64,000 bases of DNA from Cichorium intybus (GCA_023525715.1 CM042013.1:73048994-73112993), one strand, 5' to 3'; counted from the stretch's first letter, positions 31,684 through 44,996 are shown. A program made the numbers and translations. The notes: generated by a model from the letters alone, not told the origin.

Positions 31684-34220
31684 ACTTAGCAAATTTGATG
31701 GTTTCCCAAAAAGGACACACATGCAACTAATATTCTCTTTTAATTAGCTGTTGTACGTTTGTACGTACATGACATTACGACACAAAGAAATGATGAATGC
31801 TCAAACCCAGATATAAAATGAGATGTTTAAACCCAAATAAAACATGATACATTGATACAAGGACGATATCGTATTCCTCACACCCCACTTATTCCTCACA
31901 TCCCACTTATTCTCACAATCTCATTTTTGATTTTTGCAAATTACTGACTTAAGCATCGGAGCATACTCTCATAATGAATTCTAGAAGTAAGACTTACTTT
32001 TTTTGATGTAGTTTCAGGCTTTGGCGGTCCTCCTGTCCATGGCGCTTTACCTACGAAGACCTCATTGCTAGACAAAAATCATCAGTGGCGTCATCCTGTC
32101 GGAACATGGTGAAAGTTAACGTTGCAATGGTCCAGGGAATGGGAAACCCACCGGAGACCATTAAAGGAGGTCGTTACAGTCTTATCCAACCCCAAGTTAC
32201 CGCTTGAATCACCAACGGAAGCTACACCTATCCACAATACACTGCCAGTCGAAACCACACTTCAAACTTTGACGACCATCACATTGGTGTCGTGGTCAAT
32301 ACGTAGCAACAACCAACCTCCTTTTACGACGTTCCTAACTGTTATAGAAATCAAGAATGGATCGATGGATGCGTACATGGAGTACCTCATGTTTAAGAAA
32401 AAAGTGCAAACGAATGAAGGATGGAAAAGCTTCATCGGGCAATCCGATTTATAGTTACAGAGAGCTTAACCTCCTAGTAGCACCAGAACTCATATGAGAA
32501 TCATCACCTCAGCACCATAACCACCAACACACCAAATAGTTCTCTGATGAATTTCCTCCATCGACCTTTTTAAAGGAGCTTAATGATTATCAGATCTCAA
32601 GTACTGTTTGCTTCCCTAACCTAAAAACATACTATAGAACCACAAATCTCAACGGCCACACCAATATGTATGAGTGGCACATGTAATCCCTTATACCCGC
32701 TCATATGTCAAGAATAGTATTTGCCTAGATGACAAGTCATTTAATCTATAATTGTAAATAAGTAAGTCAAGAATAGTATTTGCCTAGATGACAAGTCATT
32801 TAATCTATAATTGTAAATAAGTAGGGTAGATTACTTTTGGAACCCATTAGAAAATGGTATATGGCTGATTTAGTAAGGAGTACATGTTTTGTATTGAAAA
32901 CAATTATTGAAGTTTCTTTCATAGATTTAGGAATCAAATTAAAATTTTGTTGATTAATCTATGAAGATTAAGTAAAACTTTATTTTTTGTAGGTTTATCC
33001 AATTGGTTTTCCATATGCCTTCTATCAACATAGTTATTAGATTTCTTTGTTAGCTACTTTGGTGACACAAGCCGATTGTTGAGGCTTGTTAAGTGTATAT
33101 CTGAGAGTGTTCAAAAGGATCTTTCACTCAATAATATTAATAAAAATAACATACTGTATCGAATACTAAATAAATTGAAAATTAAACAGTTGATATGAAA
33201 AAATAAATATGGGTAATTTGGTGGAAAGTGTTGTTTGCTAATATTAAGAGGTCTTACATTGTTTGATTCACAATAATAGACAAAATGGATACTCAATCAC
33301 TATCTCACTTGATCACTTTCACACATTTTGAAATGGAAGTGGAGTTCTCCTTCTATAGATGCAAGGGGAACTCCTCATAGGCGAGACGAATCTGTTTGCC
33401 ATCAAATAGCACACACACAAGTTAGAAAATAAGGAACATGCCAAAGTTTTAGAAAAACTTGCTTGACAAAAGTCATGACACAGAAGTGTTAGACTTCTGA
33501 CTATAAGGGCTTCTCAATAATGTTGACTTTACTGAGTTTGAAAAAGGTCATAGGAATCGGTGGCTTTCTATCGAAGACCTCACTTATTTTCAAACAAAGG
33601 GACTAAATTACCTATGGTCAATATGTGTAGTGTGCAAGAAATATGGAGTAGCAGACTATAGGAAACAAGAATAAAATAAATGTGAAGGGTGTCCTAGAGA
33701 TCCTCTAAGGACCAAATAATGTTCAAATCCCGTTGAGAGGAGTTGAAAATGTTTATACTTAAATCTCGGTGAAGATATATTGCAATTAAACATCAGCACC
33801 TATTGCTAATGAATGGATGGATAGGTTTCCTTAAGAGACTGAATAGTTAATTGAATGCCACAATGAGCTTGTTGAGAAGCTCAGGTGACTTCATAAGCTT
33901 GGATTTTGGATGGGGGAGGGTTGAATTTTGATTTCTTCCTTTTCTGGGACTTTTTCTCTCCAGAAATATCACTGGATTTATTTGACTAGCCATTTTTGTT
34001 GATAATTTTCCTTCTCTTCCGTGTCCCAGCAGCTCGTTCTGTTAACATGATTAGAGAGGCCGAATGTAACACCCTATTTTTCACAAAATATTTTTCATTC
34101 AAATATTATACATCATATGGCAGGATAAACCCAACCAATATATTTTGTTCAAGTTAGAGTCATGGGTGTTACCATCATTCGTATCAAAGACATAGCTAGC
34201 AAGATAGAATTACATCATAA
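31684..34220. other. Unassigned sequence with no recognisable gene
   Basis: About 2.5 kb. A 110-codon plus-strand frame at 32122-32454 (start MQWSREWETHRR, Thr/Pro-rich middle) has no motif I recognise and no partner frames. It is listed only as an open frame. A 59-bp exact tandem duplication lies at 32707-32823. The rest shows no coding signal. Confidence 0.4.
32707..32823. repeat. Exact 59-bp tandem duplication
   Basis: Two adjacent copies starting GTCAAGAATAG at 32707 and 32766, identical over at least 58 bases. Recent local duplication. Confidence 0.95.
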
Positions 34221-34225
34221 CATCA

Positions 34226-34945
34226 TGTTAGAATAATGTCCACGGTCAACAACTTGTGGTAATATTTCTGATAATGGTAGAGTCCTTTTGGGTTGCCCTT
34301 ATGACCCAGAAAAACAAACAGAGTCAAAAAATGTAAAAGGGAATGATTGGTTTATTAACTTATTGAGAAATAAATTAATTAGAAACCAGATCATTTAATT
34401 AATTGATAAATTAATTTAGAATTAATTTAGAATCAATTAAAGGGACTGGATTGTAATTGATTAAAGGTTTAATCAATGGAAACAAAGTACAGGGGATGCA
34501 GCTGCCAAAAGGCTCCCAAGTTTGAAACCCTAGGAGCCTTGCACTATAAATAGAGGCTTTGGGGTTCAACCTTAAGGCATCCCATCCTCAAAAGGAGCCG
34601 CCAGCTTCCTCCCCTCCTACCTTCTTGGCGAATTTCAATCCATCTCTAGGGTTTTGATCTTCTGCCTCCTTCCTAAGTGGAAGTTCTGATCTGTCTGGTT
34701 TTCTGGTGTTCCTGGGTATGAGTCATTAGAGGGATTCACACTTCGGATCATGTTCATCCTTTGCAAGATGTTGTTCATCAGATTCAAGGAAGAAGATAAT
34801 CCTAATGTACATTATGTTTATGTTTTGTTGCAATAATTGTTATGAACTGCATGATCCCGAACTCTGTTCATGGAGATTTCTGTGATTTGATCTTGTTAGT
34901 CTTCTGCTGCATATGATTATGTGTTTATGTGATCGAATCCCAACA
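34226..34945 (+). repeat. 5' LTR of Tnt1-type copia
   Basis: 720 bp, TGTTAGAATAATG to ATCCCAACA. TATA box TATAAATAG at 34544-34552. Followed by a one-base spacer and the PBS. Confidence 0.88.
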
Positions 34946-34946
34946 G

Positions 34947-34958
34947 TGGTATCAGAGC
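34947..34958 (+). promoter_or_regulatory. Primer binding site (tRNA-iMet)
   Basis: TGGTATCAGAGC one base after the LTR end. Confidence 0.93.
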
Positions 34959-35519
34959 CTCTGTTCATATGTTATTTTCACTTTTACTTGATATGATTAT
35001 CTGTTTAGGTTTTATGCTAGAAACTTGTATGAACTTGCATGTTGTTTTTCGAAAAATCCATAGGTTATGCTAGACTGATTCCAAAATTGCATGTTATGAA
35101 TTTTTTTATTGGTTTATGAACTCTAGAACATGATTTTCGAAAATTTTAAGGTTTGAGAAGGGTTTCCTTGCCCTTAGCGGCTAGGGTTTCCCATTCCTTA
35201 CTTTCCTTACAAGTTTCCATAAATGGGTTGTTCCTTGTTTGCTTATTTGCCTAAACTGCATGCTGCCTTTTTCGATTCTTGCATGGTTTCTTTGTGCCTC
35301 CATAGGTATGTCGAAATTTGTAGGGTTTTAGGAGAGTTTCCTTTTGGCCTTTGCATGCTGCCTGGCGGCTAGGGTTAATCCCTTGCTTGCCTTGCAAGTT
35401 TCCTAACTTGCTTACTTGCCTTTTTTGCTTTATTGCCTTAATATGATTATTTCTATTAGGGATTTATTTATAATTAATTATTAAAGAGTATTAATTGAAT
35501 TAATAGATAATTAAAATAC

Positions 35520-35520
<1 letters not shown>

Positions 35521-35563
<43 letters not shown>
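35521..35563. repeat. (TA)n microsatellite
   Basis: About 40 bp of TA dinucleotides in the leader of the copia element. Confidence 0.9.
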
Positions 35564-35568
<5 letters not shown>

Positions 35569-36283
35569 TTTTATTTATATATATAAAAGAACAAATAAAG
35601 CAAAAACGTTGGTCAACCATGACTAGGCTCACCCACATAAAATTGTGTATAGGGTTTGAAGGAAGGTTCTTATGAACCTTAATGGAGTTGGTTGTTAAGT
35701 GGCATCTATTGCCCACCACCTTTTACCATGTGGAGTTACCGAAAGGGTTTGATAGGGCAATGCTTCTCTCTCTAAGTTAAAAGTATTAACTTAAAGTATT
35801 AAAATAAAGATCAGTTTTAATTAAAATAAATGTGAGATTTTGTGCTACCCATGAGAAACGCACATTCTCTTTGTGATTTGCAGGCGGAGCGGTGTGGTTA
35901 ACGCGCACGTCAGATAAGGTCATAGTTGAGGGTGATGTGGCACTCGCGATTCTCAAGCGTATCTTGAGCCGGGCATCACGTGGGTTCTGGATGGTGAATT
36001 CACAATCTGATTCATGATCTGCGGCATCCCTGTCATGAATTTGAGATGAGCACAAACAAGATTAACATGCCATTGATCGTAGTCAATGAATCTCATGGAT
36101 CTAGGAATTTCATAGTGATTGAAATTGACAAAAGGTTTTTTCTACCTTGACGACCATTGTGGTGTGATTACGGCATCCCTCTTCACATCATAACTGGGAA
36201 ATCTTGGATCCTAGCCTTAGTAAATAAATTGGGTAATTGTTTAAAGGATTAATTCAAACTAAACAAAAACTTTTGTCTTATAG

Positions 36284-39200
36284 ATGTCAAATCTAAACAC
36301 AAACATTCCTCCCATTCCCCCTCCTCCTCCTCCTCCACTGCATCCTGATCTAGTGAGATCGATAGCCTGACGTTTGCTGACATGTCCTCCGAACTCAAGA
36401 ATTGTGTCAAGAGTGTCGGGGTACAAGCAAAGCGGGAATGATTCGAGATTGTTAAATCTCTTAAGGCATATATACTAGAAGTAGGAACGTCTGTCTGTAC
36501 GCATATTCATAAGATGAAATCGTACATAGACAGATTGGGTAATCTTGGTGTCCAAAGGAGTTAGCCATGGATGTGGTGCTTAACTTGCTTCCTGGTTCAT
36601 GTCATTAGGGCTTTATGAACTGTGACAAGAACCATATGGACATGACCTTGATTGAGCTGCACGGTTTGCTGAAAACCACCGAGGCTAGTTTAAAGCAACA
36701 CCGTAGCTCTAGTTCCACCGTTCCTGTCTTGGGCATTCATCATGGTGATGCTAAGAAGAAGAAAGTTTCTCATCCCAGATGATAAGGAAGGGCTAAGGTT
36801 GGACAGTCTAACCAAGGCTTTAAGAGAAAAGTTGATTCTGACATAGCACCCACCAGTGACCCGAATGAGGCCATATGTTTTTATTGCCAACTGAAAGGAC
36901 ATTGGAAACGTAGTTGCCCAATACTCCTGAAGGATCTGAAGAAGATCAGGGTCAAGGAATATGACACCTCAGGTATATCTGAACTCCATAGAGGATCAAC
37001 CTCTCGTTCTTTAATCCTTGATACAGGATGTGTTGACTCACATTTGCGCTGTATGTAAAAGAAAGAAGTTGAAGCATATGGGCTTGATCTGATCATGAGA
37101 TACAGAAGCTCTGCTGCTGTTACAAGGATCAGAGATTACATCTCATGCTAATCAGTGGTGTTTAGATAGATTATTAGATTTTGCTACTCGTCGGAAATAG
37201 CACAAAACATTGTTTAGTGTTACGCATTGTTTAAGGATATTTTGTACCTTCTCTTTTGATAATAAAAATGGTGATTTTTCCTTTTAAGCATAGTTATTTT
37301 ATTTCAAAAATGAATCCTTACAAGGACATATATGAATGTGTTAAGTAGTAGTAATAATAATACTAAAAATGTTGATTCATCCAAAAGGTATGTTGGATTG
37401 TGGTATTGTCACCATGTCCATGTAATCAAGAATTGCATCACCAAGCTCCAATTGGACAGGACTTGGAATCATTTTACTTACAGTCAAGATGATGCATGCA
37501 AATCTTACCTACATGGAAAATGACAAGAATTCCATTCATAGGAAACTGTGAAAGAGGCAAAGGATTTTTTGAAACTTATCCACACAGATGTTTGTGGACC
37601 GTTCAAATCTACCACAATACATGATGAGCAATACTTCGTTACGTTTACTGATGATTTAAGTAAATATGGATATGTTTATCTGATTAAACATAAGATAGAA
37701 ACTTTGAAATGTTCAAAGAGTTTCGAAATGAAGTATAGAATCAACTGGGCTAGAATATCTGAGCATCATATTCTATGAACATCTTAGGAACTATGAAATG
37801 GTTTCATATGGTTTCTTCTCTCAGAACACCATGGCAAAGTAGTGTGTCTGAAAGGAGAAACCAAACATTGTTTGAAATGGTTAGATCCATGATGTGTCGA
37901 GCTACACTTCCAAATCAGTTTCAAAGGGTTATACCCTAGAAACAGAAACCCGCAACTTACACCTTGTATCCAACTAAGTAGGTTGCAAAGACATTCTCTA
38001 AAATGTAAACTGGGATTCATGCCTCACTAGCACATAGAAAGTCTAGGGTTGTGAAATCTTCGTTCGTTACAATATTGAACCCAGATAAGAGAAAGTGTCA
38101 TTTCATTGATCATCTCTCAAGTCGTTTGGATACTTGTTTTACGAGCCTTCCGAAAACAAATTATTTGTGGCTCGAATGAGAGTCTTTCTTGTGAAAGAGC
38201 TCATATCCAAATAGCCAGTGGGAGTAAGAATGATCTTGAAGAAATTCAAAAGACCAACCAATAAAAGAACCTTTAGTTAACACTAGCACTTGAGGATTGG
38301 ATTCATGTTAAGAAACTTGACATACCTCCACCTCTTTGAAGTCCAGTAGTGATGGTTACTCTCATAAGTATTATGGTTTCATATTACTGAAAGTGACACA
38401 CTGACTAGTGGTGAAACATTGATTGATAAGGATAAGTAATCCAACTACACGAAAGCATTGGTGAGTCCAGTTGCTACCAAATGATAGAGGATATTGAAAT
38501 ACGAGATTCAATCCATGTTTAATTTGATGGATCTTACACCTGGCCTGAAAACCAGTGGGAGTAATAGGATCTTCAAAAGAAGAACAATGTGGATAAAATG
38601 TACACACATTCAAAGCAAGACTGGTTGAGTAGGATAGTACTCAGACTCAAGAAATTGATTATGAGGAAAGGCACTCTCATTAGCAGCTGAGAAAGAATCT
38701 GTTAGGATATTGTTTGCCACATGTACATTTTATGTGGCATGGCAAAGTGGATGTTTTAAGATCGCTTTCCTTAAATGGAAAACAAAGGGGTTGTGTGTAT
38801 GACACAACCAAGAGGTTTTGAACATGCCAAATATCCAAATAGAGTGTACAAAGATTGCAAGATTCATCTGTGGAATCAAACAAGCATTTCGCAGCTGGAA
38901 TCATTGCAGTCTTAAAATGCCAAAGAGTTTGGATTTTCATGAAGCATAGATAAGTCCTATGAATATGTCAAAGCTAGTGGGATTACTATTATAGTCTTCC
39001 TAATGACGTATGTCAATGACATACTACTTATAGGAAACGATTTTCCAATGTTTCAAAGGGTAATGACTTGGCTTTGGAAATGTTTCGCTATGAAGAACTA
39101 AGGAGATACAATACACTTACGTGGAATGAGGATCTATCGAGATAGGTAAAACCGTCTAGAAAAGGACTTAGCCAAAGTACATATTTGAGTATGATCTTGA

Positions 39201-39795
39201 AGAAATTCAAGATGCATGACTCTAAGGAAAGGTTTTCCGTCCATGGCATGAAATTAATTGGAGAATCAATGTCCCGGTACTAGAAAAGAATTAGACAAAA
39301 TAAGTCGAGTCCCATATACTTCTGCTATAGGATCGATCATGTATGCCATGACATGTACTTAACCTAACATCCCATATACTTAGAGCATAATGAGTTGATT
39401 TCAGGACTACCCTGGTAGAAGTCATCAAGACTGCAGTGAAGGGGTTCTTAAATTATTTTAGGAGAACAAGAAATGTGTTCTTGGTTCATGGAGGAAAAGG
39501 AAGAACTAATAGTAACTGGTCTTAGTGATGCCAGATATGACTCTTGTTCACAATCAAGATAGGTGTTCCGGTTATAAAAGGAGGAATAATAACATGGAAA
39601 TGTTCCAAGTCAAAATCAATGTAAGTCCGAGTATATAATAACTAGTGAAGTTGTGAAAGAGACTACATGGTTGAAGGATTTCGCTGGTAATATTGGTGTT
39701 GTCCGCAACATCAATGATCTCCTTGAAATCTTTTTACCGAGGGTAGAGTGACCTTGACTAAGGAACCTGAGGACCATGAGAAGTCAGAGCATGTA
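36284..39795 (+). pseudogene. Tnt1-type copia gag-pol, heavily mutated
   Basis: ATG at 36284 opens a Pro-rich start; the Gag body continues near 36375 (MSSELKNCVKSVGVQ, then EIVKSLKAYI). An intact CCHC knuckle (CFYCQLKGHWKRSC) lies near 36876-36920, protease LDTGC near 37018, and the integrase start (LIHTDVCGPFKSTT, then FVTFTDDLSKYGY) at 37570-37680. RT and RNase H are recognisable only as scattered motifs (for example a CIVKQAF-like and a TYVNDILL-like patch at 38870-39030). Tens of stops and frame changes. No 3' LTR remains. Confidence 0.8.
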
Positions 39796-39803
39796 CTCAG
39801 GGA

Positions 39804-41363
39804 TTGCGGTGGGAGGTTCCGAAGACTCCCTCTGAAATTGGAAGTTTCTTGGGTCTGGCTGGTTATTATCGCCGTTTCATCCAAGACTTCTCAAAGGTTG
39901 CGGTACCTTTGACTCGGCTAACTAAGAAAAACGCTGCTTTTCGGTGGGGTGAGGAGCAGCAGCAGGCTTTTGAGACTTTGCGGCGGAAATTGTGTGAAGC
40001 TCCAGTTTTAACCTTGCCTGAAGGCATGGAGGATATGATAGTTTATTGCGATGCATCTATCTCGGGATTGGGGGCAGTCTTAATGCAACGAGGCAGGGTG
40101 ATTGCTTATGCCTCGCGACAGTTGAAGCCCCATGAGGCTAACTATCCTACTCATGATTTGGAATTGGGAGCGGTGGTCTTCGCTCTCAAGATTTGGAGAC
40201 ACTATTTGTATGGAGTAAAGTGTACCATCTATACCGACCACAAGAGTTTGAAGTATCTGATGGATCAGGCCAACCTTAATATGAGACAGAGAAGATGGTT
40301 AGATGTATTGAAAGACTATGATTGTGAGATACACTATCACCCTGGAAAGGCCAATGTGGTAGCGGATGCGTTAAGCCGTAAGATTTCAGGAACACACCTT
40401 CGGGGCGTTTGCCTAAGGATGACAATTGTGACACCGCTGCTTGAGTTGATTAGGAAAGCTCAGGTGGAAGCAAGCATGACCGAGAATCAGAAAAGTGAGA
40501 GAATTGTGGGTCAGTTGGCAGCTATGGTCAAAGATAGTAGAGATTTGTTAACTTGTCATGAGAGGATTTGGGTACCGAGGCTGGGCGGGGTTCGTCAAAC
40601 CCTATTGGAGGAGGCACATAAATCCAAGTTCTCTATTCACCCTGGAGCAACTAAAATGTATAGGGATCTGCGCGAATATTATTGGTGGCCAGGCATGAAG
40701 AGAGAAGTGGCTTGGTTTGTCGAAAGATGCATGACCTGTCGTAGGGTCAAGGCCGAGCACCAACGGCCTCATGGTAAATTGCAGCCTCTTGAGATCCCAG
40801 AATGGAAATGGGAGCATATCACAATGGATTTCATCACGAAGTTGCCAAGAACCCCTCGACAGAAGGACACTATTTGGGTTATCGTGGATAGGTTGACTAA
40901 AAGTGCTCATTTCCTCCCCATTCAAGAGACCTTCTCTGCAAAGGAATTGGCCAAGGTCTACGTAGATGAGATTATTTCTCGGCATGGTATACCGGTCTCG
41001 GTGATATCCGACTGGGATGTTCGATTTACGTCTAGGTTTTGGAAGAAGTTTCATGAGGAATTAGGCACTCGTCTTCATTTCAGCACAGCATATCACCCTC
41101 AGACTGATGGGCAGAGTGAAAGGACGATTCAAACATTGGAAGATATGCTTAGGGTATGCGTTATCGATTTTGGCGGGAGTTGGGATTCCTATCTCCCTCT
41201 AGCTGAGTTTTCCTATAATAACAGTTATCACGCGAGCATTGGCAGGGCTCCCTTTGAGATGTTGTATGGAAGGAAATGTCGGACTCCTATTTGCTGGGGC
41301 GAGGTTGGCCAGCGGGTATTGGGTAGTACTGAGGTAGTAATCAAGACAACTGAGTTAATTTAG
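39804..41363 (+). pseudogene. Gypsy pol: RT end, RNase H and integrase
   Basis: 519 codons open from inside RT (PKTPSEIGSFLGLAGYYRRF). RNase H acids are visible at Asp83 (YCDASISG), Glu120 region (HDLELGAVVFAL), Asp145 (IYTDHKSL) and VVADALSR. The integrase has an HHCC finger (HKSKFSIHPG...CMTCRRVK) and DDE residues in HITMDFI, VISDWDVRF and DGQSERT. It ends at TAG 41361-41363 where relatives have Gln (ELIQKV), a CAG to TAG change. Domain residues otherwise look intact, so this was a fairly young copy when truncated. Confidence 0.92.
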
Positions 41364-41911
41364 AAGGTTCGGGAGAGGTTGTTAACGGCCCAGAGTCGAC
41401 AGAAAAGTTATGCAGATCGGCGGCGGTCCGATCTCGAGTTTCAAGTGGGAGATTATGTTCTTCTTAAGGTTTCACCTTGGAAGGGAGTCATCCGTTTTAG
41501 GAAGCGAGGAAAGCTTGGCCCTAGGTACATTGGACCTTACTGAATCACCGCCCGTGTAGGTAAGTAGTAGCTTACCGGTTGGAGCTGCCCGAGCAGCTTA
41601 GTCAGATTCACGACACGTTTCACGTTTCGCAGCTTAGGAAGTGCATTACGGAGGAATCTACAATAGTACCTTTGGAGGATATTCAATTAGATGAACGCCT
41701 GAACTATGTGGAGCGTCCTATAGCTATCTTAGAAAGAAAGACAAAATCCTTGCGTAATAAAGTGGTAGTACTGGTGAAGGTACAATGGAAACATCGAAAA
41801 GGCTCTGAATGCACATGGGAGCCCGAGAGGGAGATGCGAGAACATTACCCCGAGTTATTTGAGAATACAAATTTCGAGGACGAAATTCAGAGAAGTGGGG
41901 GAGACTTGTAA
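41364..41911 (+). pseudogene. Gypsy integrase C-terminus and chromodomain
   Basis: Continues after the TAG with KVRERLLTAQSRQKSYADRR and GDYVLLKVSPW (GPY/F region). Then TGA at 41541-41543 and a frame change near 41565, after which 41579-41911 carries QIHDTFHVSQLRKC and a chromo-like VLVKVQWKHRKGSECTWEPE. The chromodomain directs integration toward particular chromatin in related elements. The frame ends inside the PPT/LTR junction. Confidence 0.88.
41893..41906 (+). promoter_or_regulatory. Polypurine tract of gypsy
   Basis: AAGTGGGGGAGACT-type purine run immediately before the LTR start TGTAAGACC. Confidence 0.7.
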
Positions 41912-43675
41912 GACCTGTATTCCATTTATTGCATTTAGTTATAATTGTTGTGAATTCTATGATTTTTGGTAGTTAAAAAGCTAAGAAAAACTTTAGTTAC
42001 AATTTCATATGAAAATCAGCATTTTGTGATTGTTTTAGAAAAATCATAATTAATTATAGGAACATTGTTTGGACCTCAAACTAGTGCACAAAGTTTACAA
42101 ATTGAGTCTAGTACAATTCTTAAAAATAGTTGTAAGCTTGAAAGTGGCATTATATATGGTTAGAAATGCAATCTTCACTAAGTAGTTCGAAATTGACAGA
42201 TTAGATAGTCTGTTTTCAAAAAATCATAATAAATCATAGAAAATCGTATAAATACATACCATACATCCCTGGAAAGTTATTGAGATGAGTTTTCTGAATA
42301 TCAAATAAAACCTTGAATTTAATGGGTTTAAGATCGGCTAAATCAGTCTTGAACAGACTGATTCTAGAAGGCCTTTAATTTCAACAAAATTATATTATTA
42401 AAATCTTTTGTCAAAAGTGTCATGCCATTTTTTATTCAAGAATTCAAGTATAAATACCCCCCAAAACATCTCATAAACCACACCAACAAATCTCAATCCA
42501 ATATATAGAGGTTTCTAAGCACTAGAGTGTAAGAAGTGAGCGAAAGAAAGCTCAAAAGCCTAGCGAAGAAGTTATAGGTTCCGACGACTGGTCATAAGGT
42601 AACTACAAACTTTTCTATAGCTTAATTAGGTATTGTAAAATAGTTTTTGTGTTAAGAAGTAGAATATTTAATAAGTATAACATATGTTATATTATACTCA
42701 TTTCTAACAATAGTAAACAAAAACCTTAAAATGTCGTTATTATAACAATTCGTAATTCCGAAAATAATACCGATTGATTTACTTACGAGGACGGTGACTA
42801 GGCCGATTACTTGGGATCTGGTTGTTGGATTTTCCGAAAGGCTAAAATGCTGAAAGGATCCTGCCACCCCATCTAATCTTCTACCTGGCTGTTCTTTACT
42901 TGATAAATCATGGAGTATCATATTGGAATTACTGAAGGGTTTAATGATGCGACTACAATATAGTTAAGGATTAAGAAATGATAGATTTCTTATTATGTTA
43001 ACAGTTAAAGTTGAAGGAAATACAAAGCCGAGAAAGATAAACGATATAGTCAACTATAATCAGGTGAGTCTTCTCACTATACTATAGGTGATATTGCATG
43101 CGTAGGAAGGAAGATATGTTAGACTAAGGTGATCTTACCTGTTATGATAATTGTATGAATTATTGCTATGATAATAATTGTTTGTGGACGGAACGGGATA
43201 GTCCGCGAGCCAATAGGCGGAACGGGAATAGCCTGCGAGTCATTAGACAGAACGGGAAAAGCCTGCGAGCGATAAGACGGAACGGGAACTGCCCGTGAGT
43301 CTTCAGGCGGAACAGGGATAGCCCGCGAGTCTCACCGACATATGAATGGTTATTATGTGTTGTATGTTATGTGATGGATCGTATGGTATTTTGAGGAACT
43401 CACTAAGCTTTGTGCTTACCCCGTTGATATTTAACATTTTCAGATAATGACAGAGACAGAGGGAAGGCTCCAACCTGACGCACCGCATTCCGCTATTTCC
43501 AAGACTTCTGCTACTTTATAAATAATTTATGTGAAGAATAAAGGACATGAGTTTCTATATGTATTTTGCTAAAATCAATACTTTGGCTGATTTCTCTATT
43601 TGTAAAATATCCATTGATAAATCAATATTTGGTTTTCAAAAAGAAAAATTTGACTTGAAAATTTGGGGCGTTACA
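41907..43675 (+). repeat. 3' LTR of the gypsy element
   Basis: 1769 bp from TGTAAGACCTG to GGGGCGTTACA. Contains the 30-bp tandem array at 43186-43335. Its termini match those of the solo LTR at 44997-46683, in inverse orientation. Confidence 0.88.
43186..43335 (+). repeat. Five tandem 30-bp repeats in the gypsy LTR
   Basis: Five adjoining units of a GGCGGAACGGGAATAGCC / GCGAGTC pattern with period 30 and several substitutions. Such U3 arrays occur in chromovirus LTRs. No spacer structure, so not CRISPR. Confidence 0.9.
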
Positions 43676-44055
43676 GTTTGATAATTGAAACATATAATAG
43701 TAGATAAATTTTATCTGATTTGGTGATTATATGTGGAGACTTGATAATAAGCTGGAGAGCTACCATTTGCACTAATTTATTATTATGTTTCACTTTAGCA
43801 TGTTTAAAACCCGCTTTTCGAGTATTAGTTTACTCAAACTTCAACAGTCGGTCGTACTCTTGGAAGCAAGTAGTGATTTAAGACTGTCATGGAGTGTTAG
43901 TAGATTGTCTATAGAAATTAGACATAACATGGTGATTGCGACTAGCCCTCATGAGTACTTGATAGAGATTCAAGTATTGGAACAACCCGCACTCAGAGAT
44001 TACTTCATGGATTAAGTCACAAGTAATTCTGAGATGATAATATATTTTATTCTTC
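43676..44055. other. Unassigned 380-bp stretch
   Basis: No ORF. The segment around 43905-44010 (CATGGTGATTGCGACTAGCCC, TTCAAGTATTGGAACAACCCG) resembles the downstream part of copia LTRs I have seen in other plants, but I cannot tie it to an element here. Confidence 0.3.
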
Positions 44056-44996
44056 AAACCGAGATACATAAGGGATCTGCACTATGATTCTGCCTAGAAT
44101 TCTCACCCAAATCGTCGTCTAAATCCTCATCCAAATGCATCTTCGATTCTTCATCCAAATTCTCATAAAAATCCTTGTCCATAACATGGAGGACATCTAT
44201 ATTTGTTCTATAAATATGTTCCACCAAATCAGCACAAATGTTGTGATGTGTATCTCGGTTACGTACTTCAATTTTATTTTCCATGTATTGTGGTGTATCA
44301 ATACCTACCGATTAAATGGATAGTAAAAATATGTGTTCCATTCATCTTCTAAAATCATGTTATGTAGTACGATGCTCGCATACATTAAGCTTTGTATTCT
44401 TTGCTGGGATGTGTCGGGTTTTTCAGTATCTGCCAATATCCCTTAAGGACACCAAATGCTCGTTCCACATCCTTCCTAGCTCCTAATTGGACTGCCTTAA
44501 ACTTTAATCTCTTTCATCATCTGGAAATGACCATGATTTCACAAATACATAATACTCTGGATAGATATCCCATTTATAAGATAGTACCCGTGCTTGTATG
44601 ATACTCCATTCACTTTAAATGACATGTCATACGCCTTTTCAAGATAGATATCGTTGAATACTGGTGACAAGACAAAAATATTGATGTCAGTGTTAGAACT
44701 CGCGACACCAAAGAGTGCATGAAAAATCCATATATCATAGGACGCCGCTCCTTTTAGAATTATTGATGACTCTTTGTGATGAATTGACCGTGCCATGCAT
44801 TAGGACACACTAGCCACCACAAACGCATACAGTCAATGCTACTAAGCATTCCTCGAAATGCATGTTTATTTTCATGTGTCGTATGCAATTTCTGGGTGTC
44901 ATTAACTGCAAGCTTACACAAATATTGTACATCATAAACGAAAACCACAACTTTAGCAAACTTATTCACTTTCTCGTGTTGTCCACTCAGACATTC

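Larger units (their letters stand above)
34226..39795 (+). mobile_element. Decayed Tnt1-type copia element (5' LTR plus internal region), 3' end replaced by gypsy
   Basis: 5' LTR 34226-34945, PBS, leader with a (TA)n tract, and heavily mutated gag-pol in copia order up to the RNase H block (LTKEPEDHEKSEHV, about 39750-39790). There the sequence changes abruptly to gypsy pol. No 3' LTR follows. The LTR is of the same family as the solo LTR at 59225-59894, and the coding part resembles the copia element at 50703-59174. Confidence 0.85.
39797..43675 (+). mobile_element. 5'-truncated chromodomain Ty3-gypsy element (Tekay-like) with 3' LTR
   Basis: Begins abruptly within the RT connection region and runs through RNase H, integrase, a chromodomain-like C-terminus, PPT and a 1769-bp 3' LTR. 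The order RT-RNase H-integrase defines gypsy, and the C-terminal chromo motif indicates the chromovirus branch. LTR, gag, protease and most RT are missing at the left, where it joins the copia element directly. Confidence 0.9.

Noticed and set aside
32122..32454. Host gene encoding a 110-residue protein
   Set aside because: No motif, no flanking exon signals and unusual composition; recorded only as an open frame in unassigned DNA.
43186..43335. CRISPR-like regular repeats
   Set aside because: Direct 30-bp tandem units without unique spacers, inside a gypsy LTR of a plant genome.
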